Positions 45,806 to 53,833 of a stretch of 64,000 bases of DNA are shown here, piece after piece (within the stretch, counting starts at the first letter, position 1; the number at the start of each line of letters is the position of its first letter). The DNA comes from Solirubrobacter deserti (lineage in GTDB: Bacteria > Actinomycetota > Thermoleophilia > Solirubrobacterales > Solirubrobacteraceae): the NCBI RefSeq assembly GCF_003344625.1, contig NZ_QPKJ02000003.1, positions 310,001 through 374,000 of the forward strand, written 5' to 3'. The position numbers and the translations under genes were made by a program. Below the pieces are notes generated by a model, which ran no database searches, was not told the origin of the DNA, and worked only from the letters and a program-made list of their open reading frames with translations.

Positions 45806-46179
45806 CAGGCCACCATCACCGAGGCCGGGTCGGCGGGGTCGACGCGCACCGGGACGGTCGCTCCGGGCTGGAAGCCGCCGACCGCGAGGCGCGAGATCAC
45901 CTGCTGATGCGTGACGGCGTACGGCGCGCGGCCGTCGAGCGTGACCTCGAGGCCGAGCTCGACGAGCGGGTTGTCGTTGATCGACGTGCCCGTGTCGCGC
46001 AGCGTCGTGATCGTGGCGTGGCCTGGAAGGCCGTGCAGCGCGAGGTGCTGGGCGCGCTGCGCCTGCTCGGCGGCGCTGGAGGCCGTCGCGAGGCCGTCGC
46101 GCAGCGTCGCGCGCAGGCCCTGGCGGGGGGTCGAGTCGGCGAGCTGCTTGAACGCGCGCATGTCCTTGAGGAAGCCCAT
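45805..46179 (-). CDS. Unknown protein coupled to the sigma factor
   Basis: 124 residues from ATG at 46179, with AAAGGA upstream. Starts MGFLKDMRAFKQLADSTPRQG, an Ala/Gln helix, then a strand-rich unit: GLPGHATITTLRDTGTSINDNPLVELGL and APYAVTHQQVISRLAVGGFQPGATVPVRVDP. The latter pattern occurs in many actinobacterial proteins of unknown role. No membrane segment. Ends in TGATG overlap with the sigma gene, so it could be a regulator or partner, but it is not a recognised anti-sigma factor. Confidence 0.68.
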   Translation of the reverse strand: MGFLKDMRAFKQLADSTPRQGLRATLRDGLATASSAAEQAQRAQHLALHGLPGHATITTLRDTGTSINDNPLVELGLEVTLDGRAPYAVTHQQVISRLAVGGFQPGATVPVRVDPADPASVMVA

Positions 46180-46341
46180 ATGGTCCTTTCGGGGTGGAGG
46201 GTCTCCATCGTCCGCGCCGCCGGCGCGTCGCGCCACAGAGCCCCACCCGGGGGTTTCCCCTGCCTTTTAGGCCGGGCCAGGTCCAGGGTGGGGCGCGCGT
46301 AATGCCGTGGGCCGCTCGCGCCTTTCCTCCCCGACCTCCCC

Positions 46342-46353
46342 AAGTCGAAAGGA
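46342..46353 (+). promoter_or_regulatory. Leader motif AAGTCGAAAGGA shared with ssb
   Basis: The 12-base string AAGTCGAAAGGA occurs here and at 48141-48152, ahead of the collagen-like gene and ssb respectively. It contains the ribosome site (AAAGGA) and a constant 5' extension; possibly a shared leader feature, or chance. Confidence 0.4.
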
Positions 46354-46363
46354 ACTCCCCGAC

Positions 46364-47044
46364 ATGCGTACTTCAATCAAGGTGGCCGCGGCCACGCTGC
46401 TGCTCGCCGGCGCGGCCGCCGGCGTCGGCCAGGCCGCGATCTCCAATGACGGCGTCGTCACGATGTGCGTCAACAACGTCTCCGGCGCCGTGCGCGCCGT
46501 GGACCCGACCGGCGTGGCGCGCCCGTGCGCGAACACCGAGACGGTGCTGCCGATGAACCAGAAGGGCCCCGCCGGTCCGGCTGGGCCGCAGGGCCCGGCG
46601 GGTCCCGCGGGCGTGGCGTCGAAGCCGCACATGATCTCGCGCTGGGTGGCGTCCAACCTGGGCGTCGGGACGAGCTTCGGCGCGATCTCGAAGGTCGAGC
46701 TGGCCAAGGGCGCCTACCACATCACCGCCAAGGGCACCGCGTGGCTGCCGGAGCAGCCGTACGGGCGCGCGTGGGCGGCGGTCTCCTGCCAGCTGCGCAT
46801 CCGCCATCACGACGGCGTCTGGGACACGCTGGACGCCACGACGGTCGAGGTCAGCGATGAGGGTCCCGAGTACGGGACGTTCTCGATGCAGGGCCTCACG
46901 CGGGTCGTGACCGCCGATCCGGAGAGCATCCGCTTCGAATGCAAGGACGACGGCGGCCCGCAGGGTCAGTACGTGCTCCTGCGCAACCTGAACCTGCACG
47001 TGATGCCGATCGGCGACTACACGCAGACCCAGGAGATCTTCTAG
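46364..47044 (+). CDS. Secreted protein with short Gly-X-Y segment, paralogue of 20858-21595
   Basis: 226 residues: signal peptide MRTSIKVAAATLLLAGAAAGVGQA, then a head domain (VVTMCVNNVSGAVRAVDPTGVARPC with two Cys), a short NQKGPAGPAGPQGPAGPAG collagen tract, and a C-terminal beta-rich domain (SKPHMISRWVASNLGVGTSFG, SCQLRIRHHDGVWDTLDATTVEV). The head layout (C...RxVD...C...NQKGxxGPxGPQG) matches the other collagen-like protein. Probably an exported trimer-forming surface protein. It is opposite in direction to rplI and separated by a hairpin terminator. Confidence 0.82.
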   Translation: MRTSIKVAAATLLLAGAAAGVGQAAISNDGVVTMCVNNVSGAVRAVDPTGVARPCANTETVLPMNQKGPAGPAGPQGPAGPAGVASKPHMISRWVASNLGVGTSFGAISKVELAKGAYHITAKGTAWLPEQPYGRAWAAVSCQLRIRHHDGVWDTLDATTVEVSDEGPEYGTFSMQGLTRVVTADPESIRFECKDDGGPQGQYVLLRNLNLHVMPIGDYTQTQEIF

Positions 47045-47053
47045 GAGACGACG

Positions 47054-47080
47054 AAGCGCCGGCCTTTCGGGCCGGCGCTT
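47054..47080. terminator. Hairpin terminator between collagen-like gene and rplI
   Basis: AAGCGCCGGCC (47054-47064), loop TTTCG, GGCCGGCGCTT (47070-47080): 11-bp perfect stem 9 bp after the collagen-like stop and ahead of the minus-strand rplI end. Useful in either direction. Confidence 0.8.
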
Positions 47081-47124
47081 GAAACCTTCGCGGAAGTTCG
47101 AGCCCGTTCGGGCGCGAGTTCCGT

Positions 47125-47577
47125 CTACTGCTGCTCGACCACCATGGTCTTGACGGTCGCGGTCACGCCGTCCTCGACCTCGACCTCGATCATGCGCGTC
47201 CCGACGGTGCGGATCGGCTCCTCGAGGTGGACGTTGCGGCGGTCGATCGTGATGCCGCGGGCCTCCTGGATGGCGTCCGCGATGTCCTGCGTCGTGACCG
47301 AGCCGAACAGGCGGCCGTCGTCGCCCGCCTGGTGCGGGATCGTCAGCACGGTCTTGCTGAGCAGGGCCGCCGTCTCCTGGGCGGAGGCCAGCGCCGTGGC
47401 GGCGGCCTTCTCGGCGGTCTCGCGGCGCTTCTCGGCCGCGGCGATCGCGCCCTTGGTCGCCGGCTGGGCCAGCTTGCGCGGGATCAGGTAGTTGCGCAGG
47501 TAGCCCTTGGAGACGTCGACGACCGTGCCGCGCTCGCCGAGCGTCTCGTGGTCCTGCAGAAGAATGGCCTGAGGCAT
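47125..47577 (-). CDS. rplI: 50S ribosomal protein L9
   Basis: 150 residues. The N-terminal domain starts MPQAILLQDHETLGERGTVVDVSKGYLRNYLIPRKLA, the L9 signature. A long connecting helix (AAAEKRRETAEKAAATALASA) follows, with C-terminal domain containing RLFGSVTTQDIADAI. It ends at 47125 opposite the collagen-like gene. In most bacteria it follows rpsR; that order holds here on the minus strand, 19 bp apart. Confidence 0.97.
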   Translation of the reverse strand: MPQAILLQDHETLGERGTVVDVSKGYLRNYLIPRKLAQPATKGAIAAAEKRRETAEKAAATALASAQETAALLSKTVLTIPHQAGDDGRLFGSVTTQDIADAIQEARGITIDRRNVHLEEPIRTVGTRMIEVEVEDGVTATVKTMVVEQQ

Positions 47578-47596
47578 CGGTGTGGTGCCTCGCTAC

Positions 47597-47920
47597 CTAG
47601 CGGTCGCGCCCACGGCCGCCACGGCCGCGGCTCTCGCCCTCGTCCGGCCCGGAGCCCTCGCCGACGTACGGCAGCAGCGCCAGCTCGCGGGCGCGCTTGA
47701 CCGCGCGGGCGATCTGGTTCTGGTGCCGGCGGCAGGCGCCCGTGATGCGGCGCGAGCGGATCTTGCCGCGGTCGCTCACGAACTTCTTGAGCGCGTTGAT
47801 GTCCTTGTAGTCGACGAACTCGACCTTGTCGCGGCAGTACTGGCAGGACTTCCGGCGTCCGCCGCCCCCACCGGCCTTGCGATCACGCCGGCGCGTCGGC
47901 CGGCTGCGCTGCTTCGCCAC
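47597..47920 (-). CDS. rpsR: 30S ribosomal protein S18
   Basis: 107 residues: basic N-tail with Gly run, then [42 protein letters not shown] with the CxxC and later Cys of the zinc-binding C+ form, and an [14 protein letters not shown] tail longer than usual. Zn-binding paralogues with C- forms can exist elsewhere. Starts divergently from ssb, with 245 bp between. Confidence 0.95.
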   Translation of the reverse strand: MAKQRSRPTRRRDRKAGGGGGRRKSCQYCRDKVEFVDYKDINALKKFVSDRGKIRSRRITGACRRHQNQIARAVKRARELALLPYVGEGSGPDEGESRGRGGRGRDR

Positions 47921-48165
47921 TGTTACAAAACCTCTCTAGCTGCTGTCTCGCTTGTTTGCGCGCCTCGCGCGCGCGAGGCCAGACGCCGTGCGGGCGCCGG
48001 TCCGCACAGGGTAGCGAACCGGGTGAATTGCTTTCCGTCCGCTACGACGTGTAACGACTCTGCAAAGAAAGTGCGGATTAAGCGGCTACAGGAGCCGGTA
48101 CCTCCGACCCCGGACGTAGACTCGCCCTCCAAGACTACGAAAGTCGAAAGGAGCGCCAGCCCACC

Positions 48166-48669
48166 ATGGCGGCAACCAATATCAATCGCGTCGTCCTCAC
48201 GGGGAACCTGACGCGCGACCCGGAGCTCCGGTCGCTGCCGTCGGGCATGTCGGTGTGCAGTCTGCGGATCGCCTCGAACTCCCGCCGCAAGGAGAACGGC
48301 GAGTGGGTCGACAAGCCCAACTACTTCAGCGTCACCGTCTGGGGCGCCCAGGGGGAGAACTGCCAGCGGTTCCTCTCCAAGGGCCGGCCGGTCTGCATCG
48401 ACGGCCGCCTCGAGTGGCGTGAGTGGCAGGACCAGAGCGGCAACAAGCGTGAGGCGATCGAGATCGTCGCCGACGCCGTGCAGTTCCTCGGCGGCCGCGA
48501 GGAAGGCATGGGCGGCGGTGGCGGCTCGTACGCCGGCGGCGCCGGTGCCGGCAACGGCAACGGGTTCACCCCCCACTCGGACGTCCCGGCCGACGTGTCG
48601 GACTTCGGGCCCGCGCCCGTCGGCGGCGGGCGTCCGCCCGCGCCGGCGGACGACGACATCCCGTTCTAG
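48166..48669 (+). CDS. ssb: Single-stranded DNA-binding protein
   Basis: 167 residues with the OB-fold start MAATNINRVVLTGNLTRDPELRSL and YFSVTVWGAQGENCQRFL. A Gly-rich linker (GGGGGSYAGGAGAGNGNG) leads to the acidic tip DDDIPF that recruits partner proteins. AAGTCGAAAGGA lies upstream of ATG. In nearly all bacteria ssb is transcribed with rpsF and rpsR in one direction. Here it is on the plus strand while rpsF, rpsR and rplI are on the minus strand, so it has been inverted locally. Confidence 0.96.
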   Translation: MAATNINRVVLTGNLTRDPELRSLPSGMSVCSLRIASNSRRKENGEWVDKPNYFSVTVWGAQGENCQRFLSKGRPVCIDGRLEWREWQDQSGNKREAIEIVADAVQFLGGREEGMGGGGGSYAGGAGAGNGNGFTPHSDVPADVSDFGPAPVGGGRPPAPADDDIPF

Positions 48670-48698
48670 GCCGCGTCGCTTCGTCATTGAGATCAGCT

Positions 48699-48722
48699 CG
48701 GGCCGTCCTTTGGGGCGGCCCG
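48699..48722 (+). terminator. Terminator-like hairpin after ssb
   Basis: CGGGCCGTCC (48699-48708), loop TTTG, GGGCGGCCCG (48713-48722); 10-bp stem with one T-G pair, 30 bp after the ssb stop, followed by CGTTCGTT. It probably ends the ssb transcript. Confidence 0.65.
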
Positions 48723-48746
48723 CGTTCGTTAAACGGCGAGCACACC

Positions 48747-48849
48747 CACTGGCCGCGCGTCAAGCAACTCGTGCCCAGGCGTGCGCGGAGTACGGCGCGG
48801 TGGTCACGAGTGGCTTGACCCGCGGCGGCGGGTGCGCAACGTCCCAGTG
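48747..48849. repeat. Long imperfect palindrome in the ssb-rpsF gap
   Basis: GTCAAGCAACTCGTG (48759-48773) and CACGAGTGGCTTGAC (48805-48819) are inverted with one mismatch, enclosed by CACTGG (48747-48752) and CCAGTG (48844-48849). GCGAACGC-TCGC-GCGTTCGC (48861-48880) follows. The 320-bp gap holds no supportable gene. These are stacked inverted repeats of uncertain origin. Confidence 0.55.
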
Positions 48850-48900
48850 AGCCGGACTGCGCGAACGCTCGCGCGTTCGCCGCGGGGTTGGCGAGGGGCA

Positions 48901-48941
48901 ATCGGTCACTTGACCACCTATGCGGTGGTCAACTGACCGAT
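48901..48941. repeat. 18-bp inverted repeat upstream of the rpsF end
   Basis: ATCGGTCACTTGACCACC (48901-48918) and GGTGGTCAACTGACCGAT (48924-48941), inverted with a single C-C mismatch and a 5-base loop. Could be a further terminator for ssb or a regulator site. Confidence 0.6.
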
Positions 48942-48956
48942 CACCTCAGAAACAAC

Positions 48957-48980
48957 AAGGGCCGCCTCGCGGCGGCCCTT
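48957..48980 (-). terminator. Terminator of rpsF
   Basis: AAGGGCCGCC (48957-48966), loop TCGC, GGCGGCCCTT (48971-48980): 10-bp perfect stem. On the minus strand it is followed by TTGTTGTTT, a good U-tract. It lies 10 bp after the rpsF stop. Confidence 0.82.
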
Positions 48981-48990
48981 CTCAAGCGCT

Positions 48991-49371
48991 CTAAGCCTCG
49001 GCGGGCTCGGCTTCCGGAGCAGTCGCCTCCGGGGCCGGCTGGGCCGAGGGGCGGAGATCCGGCGGGTCGGGCGTGCCCGGCCGCAGCTTGATGATCCGGT
49101 GGCGCAGGACGCCGTCCGTGATCTTGAGGTTGTGGTCGAGCTGCTCGAGCAGCTCGTTCGCGCCCCTGAACTGAATCAGGTGGTAGTCAGCCTCAGCCTT
49201 CTTGCGCACCTCGTAGGCAGCCTGGCGAGTACCCCAGTCATGCCGTCCGATGAACTCGCCGGTGCGGTCGATGAGGTCTGCGACGTCCGCCACGATCTGC
49301 TCGCGACGCTCGGCCTCGACGGCCGGGTCCAGCAGGAGCGTGAGGTCGTAGATGTGCTTTCCGCTCGCCAT
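48991..49371 (-). CDS. rpsF: 30S ribosomal protein S6
   Basis: 126 residues from ATG at 49371; an in-frame start at 49392 is less likely. IYDLTLLLDPAVEAERREQIVAD, GRHDWGTRQAAYEVRKKAEADYHLIQF and DHNLKITDGVLRHRIIKL identify S6. The C-terminal tail is Pro/Glu/Ala-rich. In canonical operons it is followed by ssb and rpsR; here the next minus-strand ribosomal gene (rpsR) is 1 kb away with an inverted ssb between, and its own terminator lies directly behind it. Confidence 0.95.
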   Translation of the reverse strand: MASGKHIYDLTLLLDPAVEAERREQIVADVADLIDRTGEFIGRHDWGTRQAAYEVRKKAEADYHLIQFRGANELLEQLDHNLKITDGVLRHRIIKLRPGTPDPPDLRPSAQPAPEATAPEAEPAEA

Positions 49372-49431
49372 TGCGGTGGCAGAGAGTAGCAACGTGGGGC
49401 GAACGCGCCCGACCCAAACCCTACGGGAGGT

Positions 49432-50097
49432 ATGGGACGGAACCTGCTGCGCCGGATCCGCTGGGGCAACGTCGCGCTCGCGGCTGGGGCGTTCGCGACG
49501 CTGACGCTCGGCGTCGCGTGGGCCCTGACGACCTCGACGGCACCGCCGCTGCCCGCCGCCGCCGCGCGGCCGCTGGTCGCCGACGAGCCGATCCCGACGC
49601 TGGCGCCGCGCGCGACGGTGGGGGACGAGGAGAAGACGCGCGACGAGGGCGGCGACGGGTCCGCGGCGGCCGCGGCACGCAACGGGGAGGACCAGGACGC
49701 GGAGAAGCGCCGCGGTGGGGAGACGCGGGCGCCCGGGGCCCGGGGCGGCGCGAGGAAGCGTGCGCCCGCGGGCGAGGAGCGCGGCGGCGGCGAGGAGAAG
49801 CGCGGCGGCGGCGAGAGGCGCGGCGGCGGGGAGCGCGGCGGCGGCGAGGAACGCGGCCGCGGCGGAGAACGCGGCGGCGGCGGAGAACGCGGCGGCGGCG
49901 AGGAACGCGGCGGCGGCGAGGAACGCGGCGGCGGCGAGGAACGCGGCGGCGGCGAGGAACGCGGCGGCGGGCCCGTGGCGACGCCCGCGCCGACCGTGGC
50001 GCCGGCTCCGCGCGTCGTCGCGCCCGCGCCCCGCCGGCCTCGGCCGACCGAGACGCGGCGGCCGAGTGGGGAGTTCGGGTTCGAGGGGTCCGGCTAG
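49432..50097 (+). CDS. Membrane-anchored low-complexity protein with GGGEER repeats
   Basis: 221 residues. Residues 12-33 form a helix (WGNVALAAGAFATLTLGVAWAL). A Pro/Ala/Thr stretch follows, then a long Glu/Gly/Arg region whose last part contains at least four perfect copies of the six-residue unit GGGEER (18-bp DNA unit, about 49896-49970). The C-terminal segment is Pro/Ala/Thr-rich. GGGAGG lies only one base before ATG, so the start may be leaderless or uncertain. The repeat can expand or contract by slippage. Function unknown; disordered surface or stalk region is likely. Confidence 0.6.
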   Translation: MGRNLLRRIRWGNVALAAGAFATLTLGVAWALTTSTAPPLPAAAARPLVADEPIPTLAPRATVGDEEKTRDEGGDGSAAAAARNGEDQDAEKRRGGETRAPGARGGARKRAPAGEERGGGEEKRGGGERRGGGERGGGEERGRGGERGGGGERGGGEERGGGEERGGGEERGGGEERGGGPVATPAPTVAPAPRVVAPAPRRPRPTETRRPSGEFGFEGSG

Positions 50098-51563
50098 CTC
50101 GTCGGGGTGCGGGCGCCGGAGTTCTTGGCGCGGATGTCCGCGATCTGCTCGTCGATCCAGTCGCCCGGGTCGCGGGAGGTGACGATCTCCTTGAGGCCCT
50201 TGGCGCGGCGTTCGCGCTCTTCAGGCTTCATGACCAGCGCGGCGTGGATGGCGTCGGCGAGCTCCTGGACGTCGAACGGGTTCACCGAGATGGCGAACTC
50301 GCCGAGCTCCTCGTGGGCGCCGGTGTTCTCGCTCAGGATCGAGACGCCGTGGCGCTCGTTCACCAAGGGCCCTTCCTTGGCCACGAGGTTCATGCCGTCG
50401 AACATCGCGTTGACCATCATCACGTCGTAGTGCTTGTAGGAGGCGACGGCCTCGTCGAGGTCGTCGCGCAGCTTGAGGTCGATCGGCATCCAGTCGGGCG
50501 TGCCGTGGCGGTGGTTGACGACCGCCACCAGGGCCTCGATCTTCTCCAGGTACTCGGCGTACTCGGGCACGTCGGTCCGCGAGGGCATCAGCTGGGCGGT
50601 GAAGGTGATCTTCTCGGCGAACTCGGGGTGTTGCTCGAGGAAGATGTCGAAGGCGGTGAAGCCGCGCAGGACGTTCTTGGACAGGTCCGCGCGGTCCACG
50701 CGCAGGATCGAGTGCTCGCGCCGGCGGGCCAGGACCTTCTCCTCGAACTCGCGCACGCGCGGGCGCCGGCCGACGTTCTGCGTGGCGTCGTAGTCGATCG
50801 GGAGCGGGTAGGAGCGCACCCACACCGGGCGATCGCCGCAGAAGACCACGCCGTCGTCGAAGGACACCTCGAGGTCCATCAGGTCGCGGCAGCACTGCAG
50901 GAAGTTGCGCTGGTAGGACTTGGTGTGGAAGCCGATGATGTCGTTGGCCAGCAGCCCGTTGTAGATCTCCTCGCGGATGCGGCTGGGCAGCACGCGCCAG
51001 GCGTCCGGCTGGGTCCACGGGATGTGCACGAAGTGGTGCAGGAACACGTCCGGCCGGGCCTCGCGGACCATCCCGGGCAGGGTGTAGAAGTGGTAGTCGT
51101 GGACCATCACGACGGGCTCTTCCTGCCCCCCGATCTCGTCGATGACGGCGGTCGCCAGGTCGCGGTTGACCGCCTGATAGCCGAGGTCGAAGGCGTCGAC
51201 CTCGTGGCGGCGGATGTCCGGCGCGTTGCTCTGGTCCCAGAGGTAGTGCTGGATGAACCAGAGCATCGGGTTGGCGATGATGTTGTAGAAGCGGTCGTAG
51301 GCCTCGCCGTCGCTCTCGATGAACTTCACGCGGAAGGAGCCGCCCTCGGGCGCCTCGACCTCGAACGGCTTACCGCCGTGCTCGCGCGCGACTTCGACGT
51401 CCTGCTCGGTCATCGCGGACGCGATCCAGATCGCATCGCGGTGGGACGCCAACCCCGTCAACGCGGTGACGAGGCCGCCCGTGCCGCGCTTGACCGAGCC
51501 GTCCTCCTGGTAGGTGACCGGTCCGCGGTTCGAAACCAGGACCAGTGGCCGCTGCTCGCTCAT
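50094..51563 (-). CDS. otsA: Trehalose-6-phosphate synthase
   Basis: GT20 enzyme joining UDP/GDP-glucose and glucose-6-phosphate. 489 residues. LVLVSNRGPV at the start, GGLVTAL loop, WFIQHYLWD, VMVHDYHFYTLPGMVREARPD, FVHIPWTQPDAWRVLP, DYDATQNVG, and VNAMFDGMNLVAKEGPLVNERHGVSILSENTGAHEEL near the donor site are present. No otsB is adjacent. Some members of this family make glucosylglycerol phosphate, which cannot be excluded. Trehalose would suit osmotic or drought stress. Confidence 0.88.
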   Translation of the reverse strand: MSEQRPLVLVSNRGPVTYQEDGSVKRGTGGLVTALTGLASHRDAIWIASAMTEQDVEVAREHGGKPFEVEAPEGGSFRVKFIESDGEAYDRFYNIIANPMLWFIQHYLWDQSNAPDIRRHEVDAFDLGYQAVNRDLATAVIDEIGGQEEPVVMVHDYHFYTLPGMVREARPDVFLHHFVHIPWTQPDAWRVLPSRIREEIYNGLLANDIIGFHTKSYQRNFLQCCRDLMDLEVSFDDGVVFCGDRPVWVRSYPLPIDYDATQNVGRRPRVREFEEKVLARRREHSILRVDRADLSKNVLRGFTAFDIFLEQHPEFAEKITFTAQLMPSRTDVPEYAEYLEKIEALVAVVNHRHGTPDWMPIDLKLRDDLDEAVASYKHYDVMMVNAMFDGMNLVAKEGPLVNERHGVSILSENTGAHEELGEFAISVNPFDVQELADAIHAALVMKPEERERRAKGLKEIVTSRDPGDWIDEQIADIRAKNSGARTPTS

Positions 51564-51617
51564 CTGGCCTGAAGATATCCACCGAGCGCGAACGGCAACC
51601 GTTCGTACACCGGACGC

Positions 51618-53072
51618 TTACGTCGGGAGCACGAGCGCGAACGTCGTCTTGCCCGGATTGGAGCGCACCATCAGCTCCCCCTGCATGCGCTCGGCGAGCT
51701 CGCGCGCGATCGCCAGCCCCAGGCCGGCGCCCTGCGCCTGCTCGTTGGAGGTGAAGAACGGCTCAAAGATGTGCGGCATGTTCTCGCCGTTGATGCCGGG
51801 GCCGGCGTCGGCGACCTCCAGCCGGACGTGCCCGTTGGACCGCTCCGCCGACACGCGCACGCCCGTTCCCGGCGGCGTGTGGCGCAATGCGTTGTCGAGC
51901 AGGATGCGCAGTACCTGGGCGACGCGCTCGGGGTCGCACTCGAGCTCGATCGGCTCGCGGTGCAGGTCGAGCTCGACGTCGGACTCGTGCCGTGCCGCGG
52001 CCGGCGTGAACTCGGCGGCCACCTCGCGCGCGAGCTGGCCGACGTCCGTCGGTTCGGGCCGGAGCTCCAGCGCGCCCGCCTCCAGCCGCGACAGATCCAG
52101 CAGCTCGACCGCCAGGTTGCGCATCCGGTCGACCTGCCCGCGGATCTGCTCCAGGAACGCGCGCCGCGTCTCCTCGTCGAGGTCCTCGTCGGCGAGCAGC
52201 TCGAGGAACCCGCCCAAACTGAAGATCGGCGTGCGCAGCTCGTGCGAGGCCGACGCGATGAACTGCTTGCGCGCCCGGTCCAGCCGCGCGAGCTGGTCCT
52301 GCATGTCGTTGAACGCGGCCGCGAGCCGGCCCAGCTCGTCGTCGGAGTCGGCCTTGATCGGCTGCGAGAAGTCCCCGGACGCGACCTTGCGCGCCGCGCG
52401 TTCGAGCCGCTTGACGCGCGCGGCCAGGGCGCGCGCCACCAGGTAGCCGGCCAGGATCGCGATGACCAGCGCGATGCCGCCCGCGAGCAGCACCTGGCGC
52501 CGGATCAGCGAGACGTTGTCGGTCACCTCGTCGAGCGAGCTGACGAAGACCGCGTAGTACGGGCCCTCCTCGGACCCCTCGAGCTCCTCGTCGACGATCG
52601 GGGTCGCGGCGAGCGCGAAGCGGCCGGTCGGCGCGGTGATCGTGCGCGACGACAGGCGGCCCGTGCGGACCGTCTCGTCGGTCACGCCCTGCACGTCGGC
52701 GCTCGCCGCGCCGCCGTCCGGCGTGGTGTCGTAGTAGGCGAACAGGCCGTCCTCGCCGCGTGCCATCACGATGATCTCGGTGCCGATGCGCTCCGCGAGC
52801 TGCCGGATGGGACGCGTCTTCTCGGCCTTGATCTTGACCTCGTCGGGTGTCTCGCCGTCGTCGAGGAACGGGGTCTCGCGCGGCGGCCGCAAGGACCGGC
52901 CGATGCTGGCCGCGTACTGCGTCGCGGTGCCACGCGTCTGCTCGACGCGCTGCGACGTCAGCGACGCCTCCAGCCGCGGCGTCACCGACAGGTAGATGGT
53001 GCCGATCGCGCCGATGATGATCAGCGCGAAGATGAGGGCCAGCCGGTTGCGCAGCGAACGCAGGCCGGGCAC
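51618..53072 (-). CDS. PhoR-like sensor histidine kinase
   Basis: 484 residues from GTG. TM1 (about 10-30), a 165-residue extracytoplasmic domain, TM2 (about 193-214), HAMP, HisKA with FIASASHELRTPIFSLGG, and HATPase_c with LRILLDNALRHT, DAGPGING and GAGLGLAIAREL. The order is regulator first, then kinase, with 3 bp between. The sensor region is not a recognised family. The neighbours do not reveal the signal. Confidence 0.89.
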   Translation of the reverse strand: MPGLRSLRNRLALIFALIIIGAIGTIYLSVTPRLEASLTSQRVEQTRGTATQYAASIGRSLRPPRETPFLDDGETPDEVKIKAEKTRPIRQLAERIGTEIIVMARGEDGLFAYYDTTPDGGAASADVQGVTDETVRTGRLSSRTITAPTGRFALAATPIVDEELEGSEEGPYYAVFVSSLDEVTDNVSLIRRQVLLAGGIALVIAILAGYLVARALAARVKRLERAARKVASGDFSQPIKADSDDELGRLAAAFNDMQDQLARLDRARKQFIASASHELRTPIFSLGGFLELLADEDLDEETRRAFLEQIRGQVDRMRNLAVELLDLSRLEAGALELRPEPTDVGQLAREVAAEFTPAAARHESDVELDLHREPIELECDPERVAQVLRILLDNALRHTPPGTGVRVSAERSNGHVRLEVADAGPGINGENMPHIFEPFFTSNEQAQGAGLGLAIARELAERMQGELMVRSNPGKTTFALVLPT

Positions 53073-53075
53073 GCG

Positions 53076-53786
53076 CTACCCCTCTTCGTCGCGGAAGCGG
53101 TATCCGACGCCGCGTACCGTGAACAGGTACTCCGGCTCCTTCGGATCCGCCTCGATCTTCTCCCGCAGATGGCGGATGTGCACGTCGATGGTGCGCGGGT
53201 CCCGGTAGGCCGAGTCACCCCACACGCGCGCGAGCAGCATGTCGCGCGTGAACACGCGGCCGGGCGAGCGGGCCAGCGCCGCGAGGATCTCGAACTCGAC
53301 GTAGGTCGTCGAGATCGTGTCCCCGTTGCGCGAGACGGTGCGCTTGCCCGGGTCGATCTTCAGGCCCCGCACCTCGATCGGCCGCTCGTCGTCGGAGTCT
53401 TGGCGCGCCATCCCCGAGCGCCGCAGCGCGGCCTTCACGCGCGAGCGGAACTCGCGCATCGAGAACGGCTTGGTGATGTAGTCGTCGGCGCCCAGTTCGA
53501 GCCCGAGGACCTTGTCGATCTCCTCGGATTTGGCCGTGAGCATGATGATCGGCACGGTCTCGCCCTTGGCGCGCAGACGCCGGCAGACCTCGAGCCCATC
53601 CATGCGCGGCAACATCACGTCCAACACGACCAGGTCGAAGATCTGCTCGTCGAACCGTTCAAGCGCCTCGGGTCCATCCGCGGCCTGAACCACCTCGTAG
53701 CCGTCCCGTTGCAGGGGGAACGAAAGCAGCGTCTGAATGGGCTGCTCGTCGTCAACCAACAAGATCCTCGGGGCCCGATCGGTCAT
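53076..53786 (-). CDS. OmpR/PhoB-family response regulator
   Basis: 236 residues from ATG at 53786. Receiver: ILLVDDEQPIQTLL, phospho-Asp in LVVLDVMLPRMDGLEVC, Thr in MLTAKSEE, and Lys in ITKPFSMREF. Winged-helix effector: EFEILAALARSPGRVFTRDMLL, SAYRDPRTIDVHIRHLREKIE and VRGVGYRF. Partner is the kinase at 51618-53072. PhoP/MtrA-like by overall pattern, but not assignable. Confidence 0.9.
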   Translation of the reverse strand: MTDRAPRILLVDDEQPIQTLLSFPLQRDGYEVVQAADGPEALERFDEQIFDLVVLDVMLPRMDGLEVCRRLRAKGETVPIIMLTAKSEEIDKVLGLELGADDYITKPFSMREFRSRVKAALRRSGMARQDSDDERPIEVRGLKIDPGKRTVSRNGDTISTTYVEFEILAALARSPGRVFTRDMLLARVWGDSAYRDPRTIDVHIRHLREKIEADPKEPEYLFTVRGVGYRFRDEEG

Positions 53787-53833
53787 GTTCAAGCAACAGA
53801 CAGCTTAGTTGCGGACTTACGCAAGGCATTAAC

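Noticed and set aside
49371..51572. 733-residue open frame on the plus strand over otsA
   Set aside because: Antisense shadow of trehalose-6-phosphate synthase.
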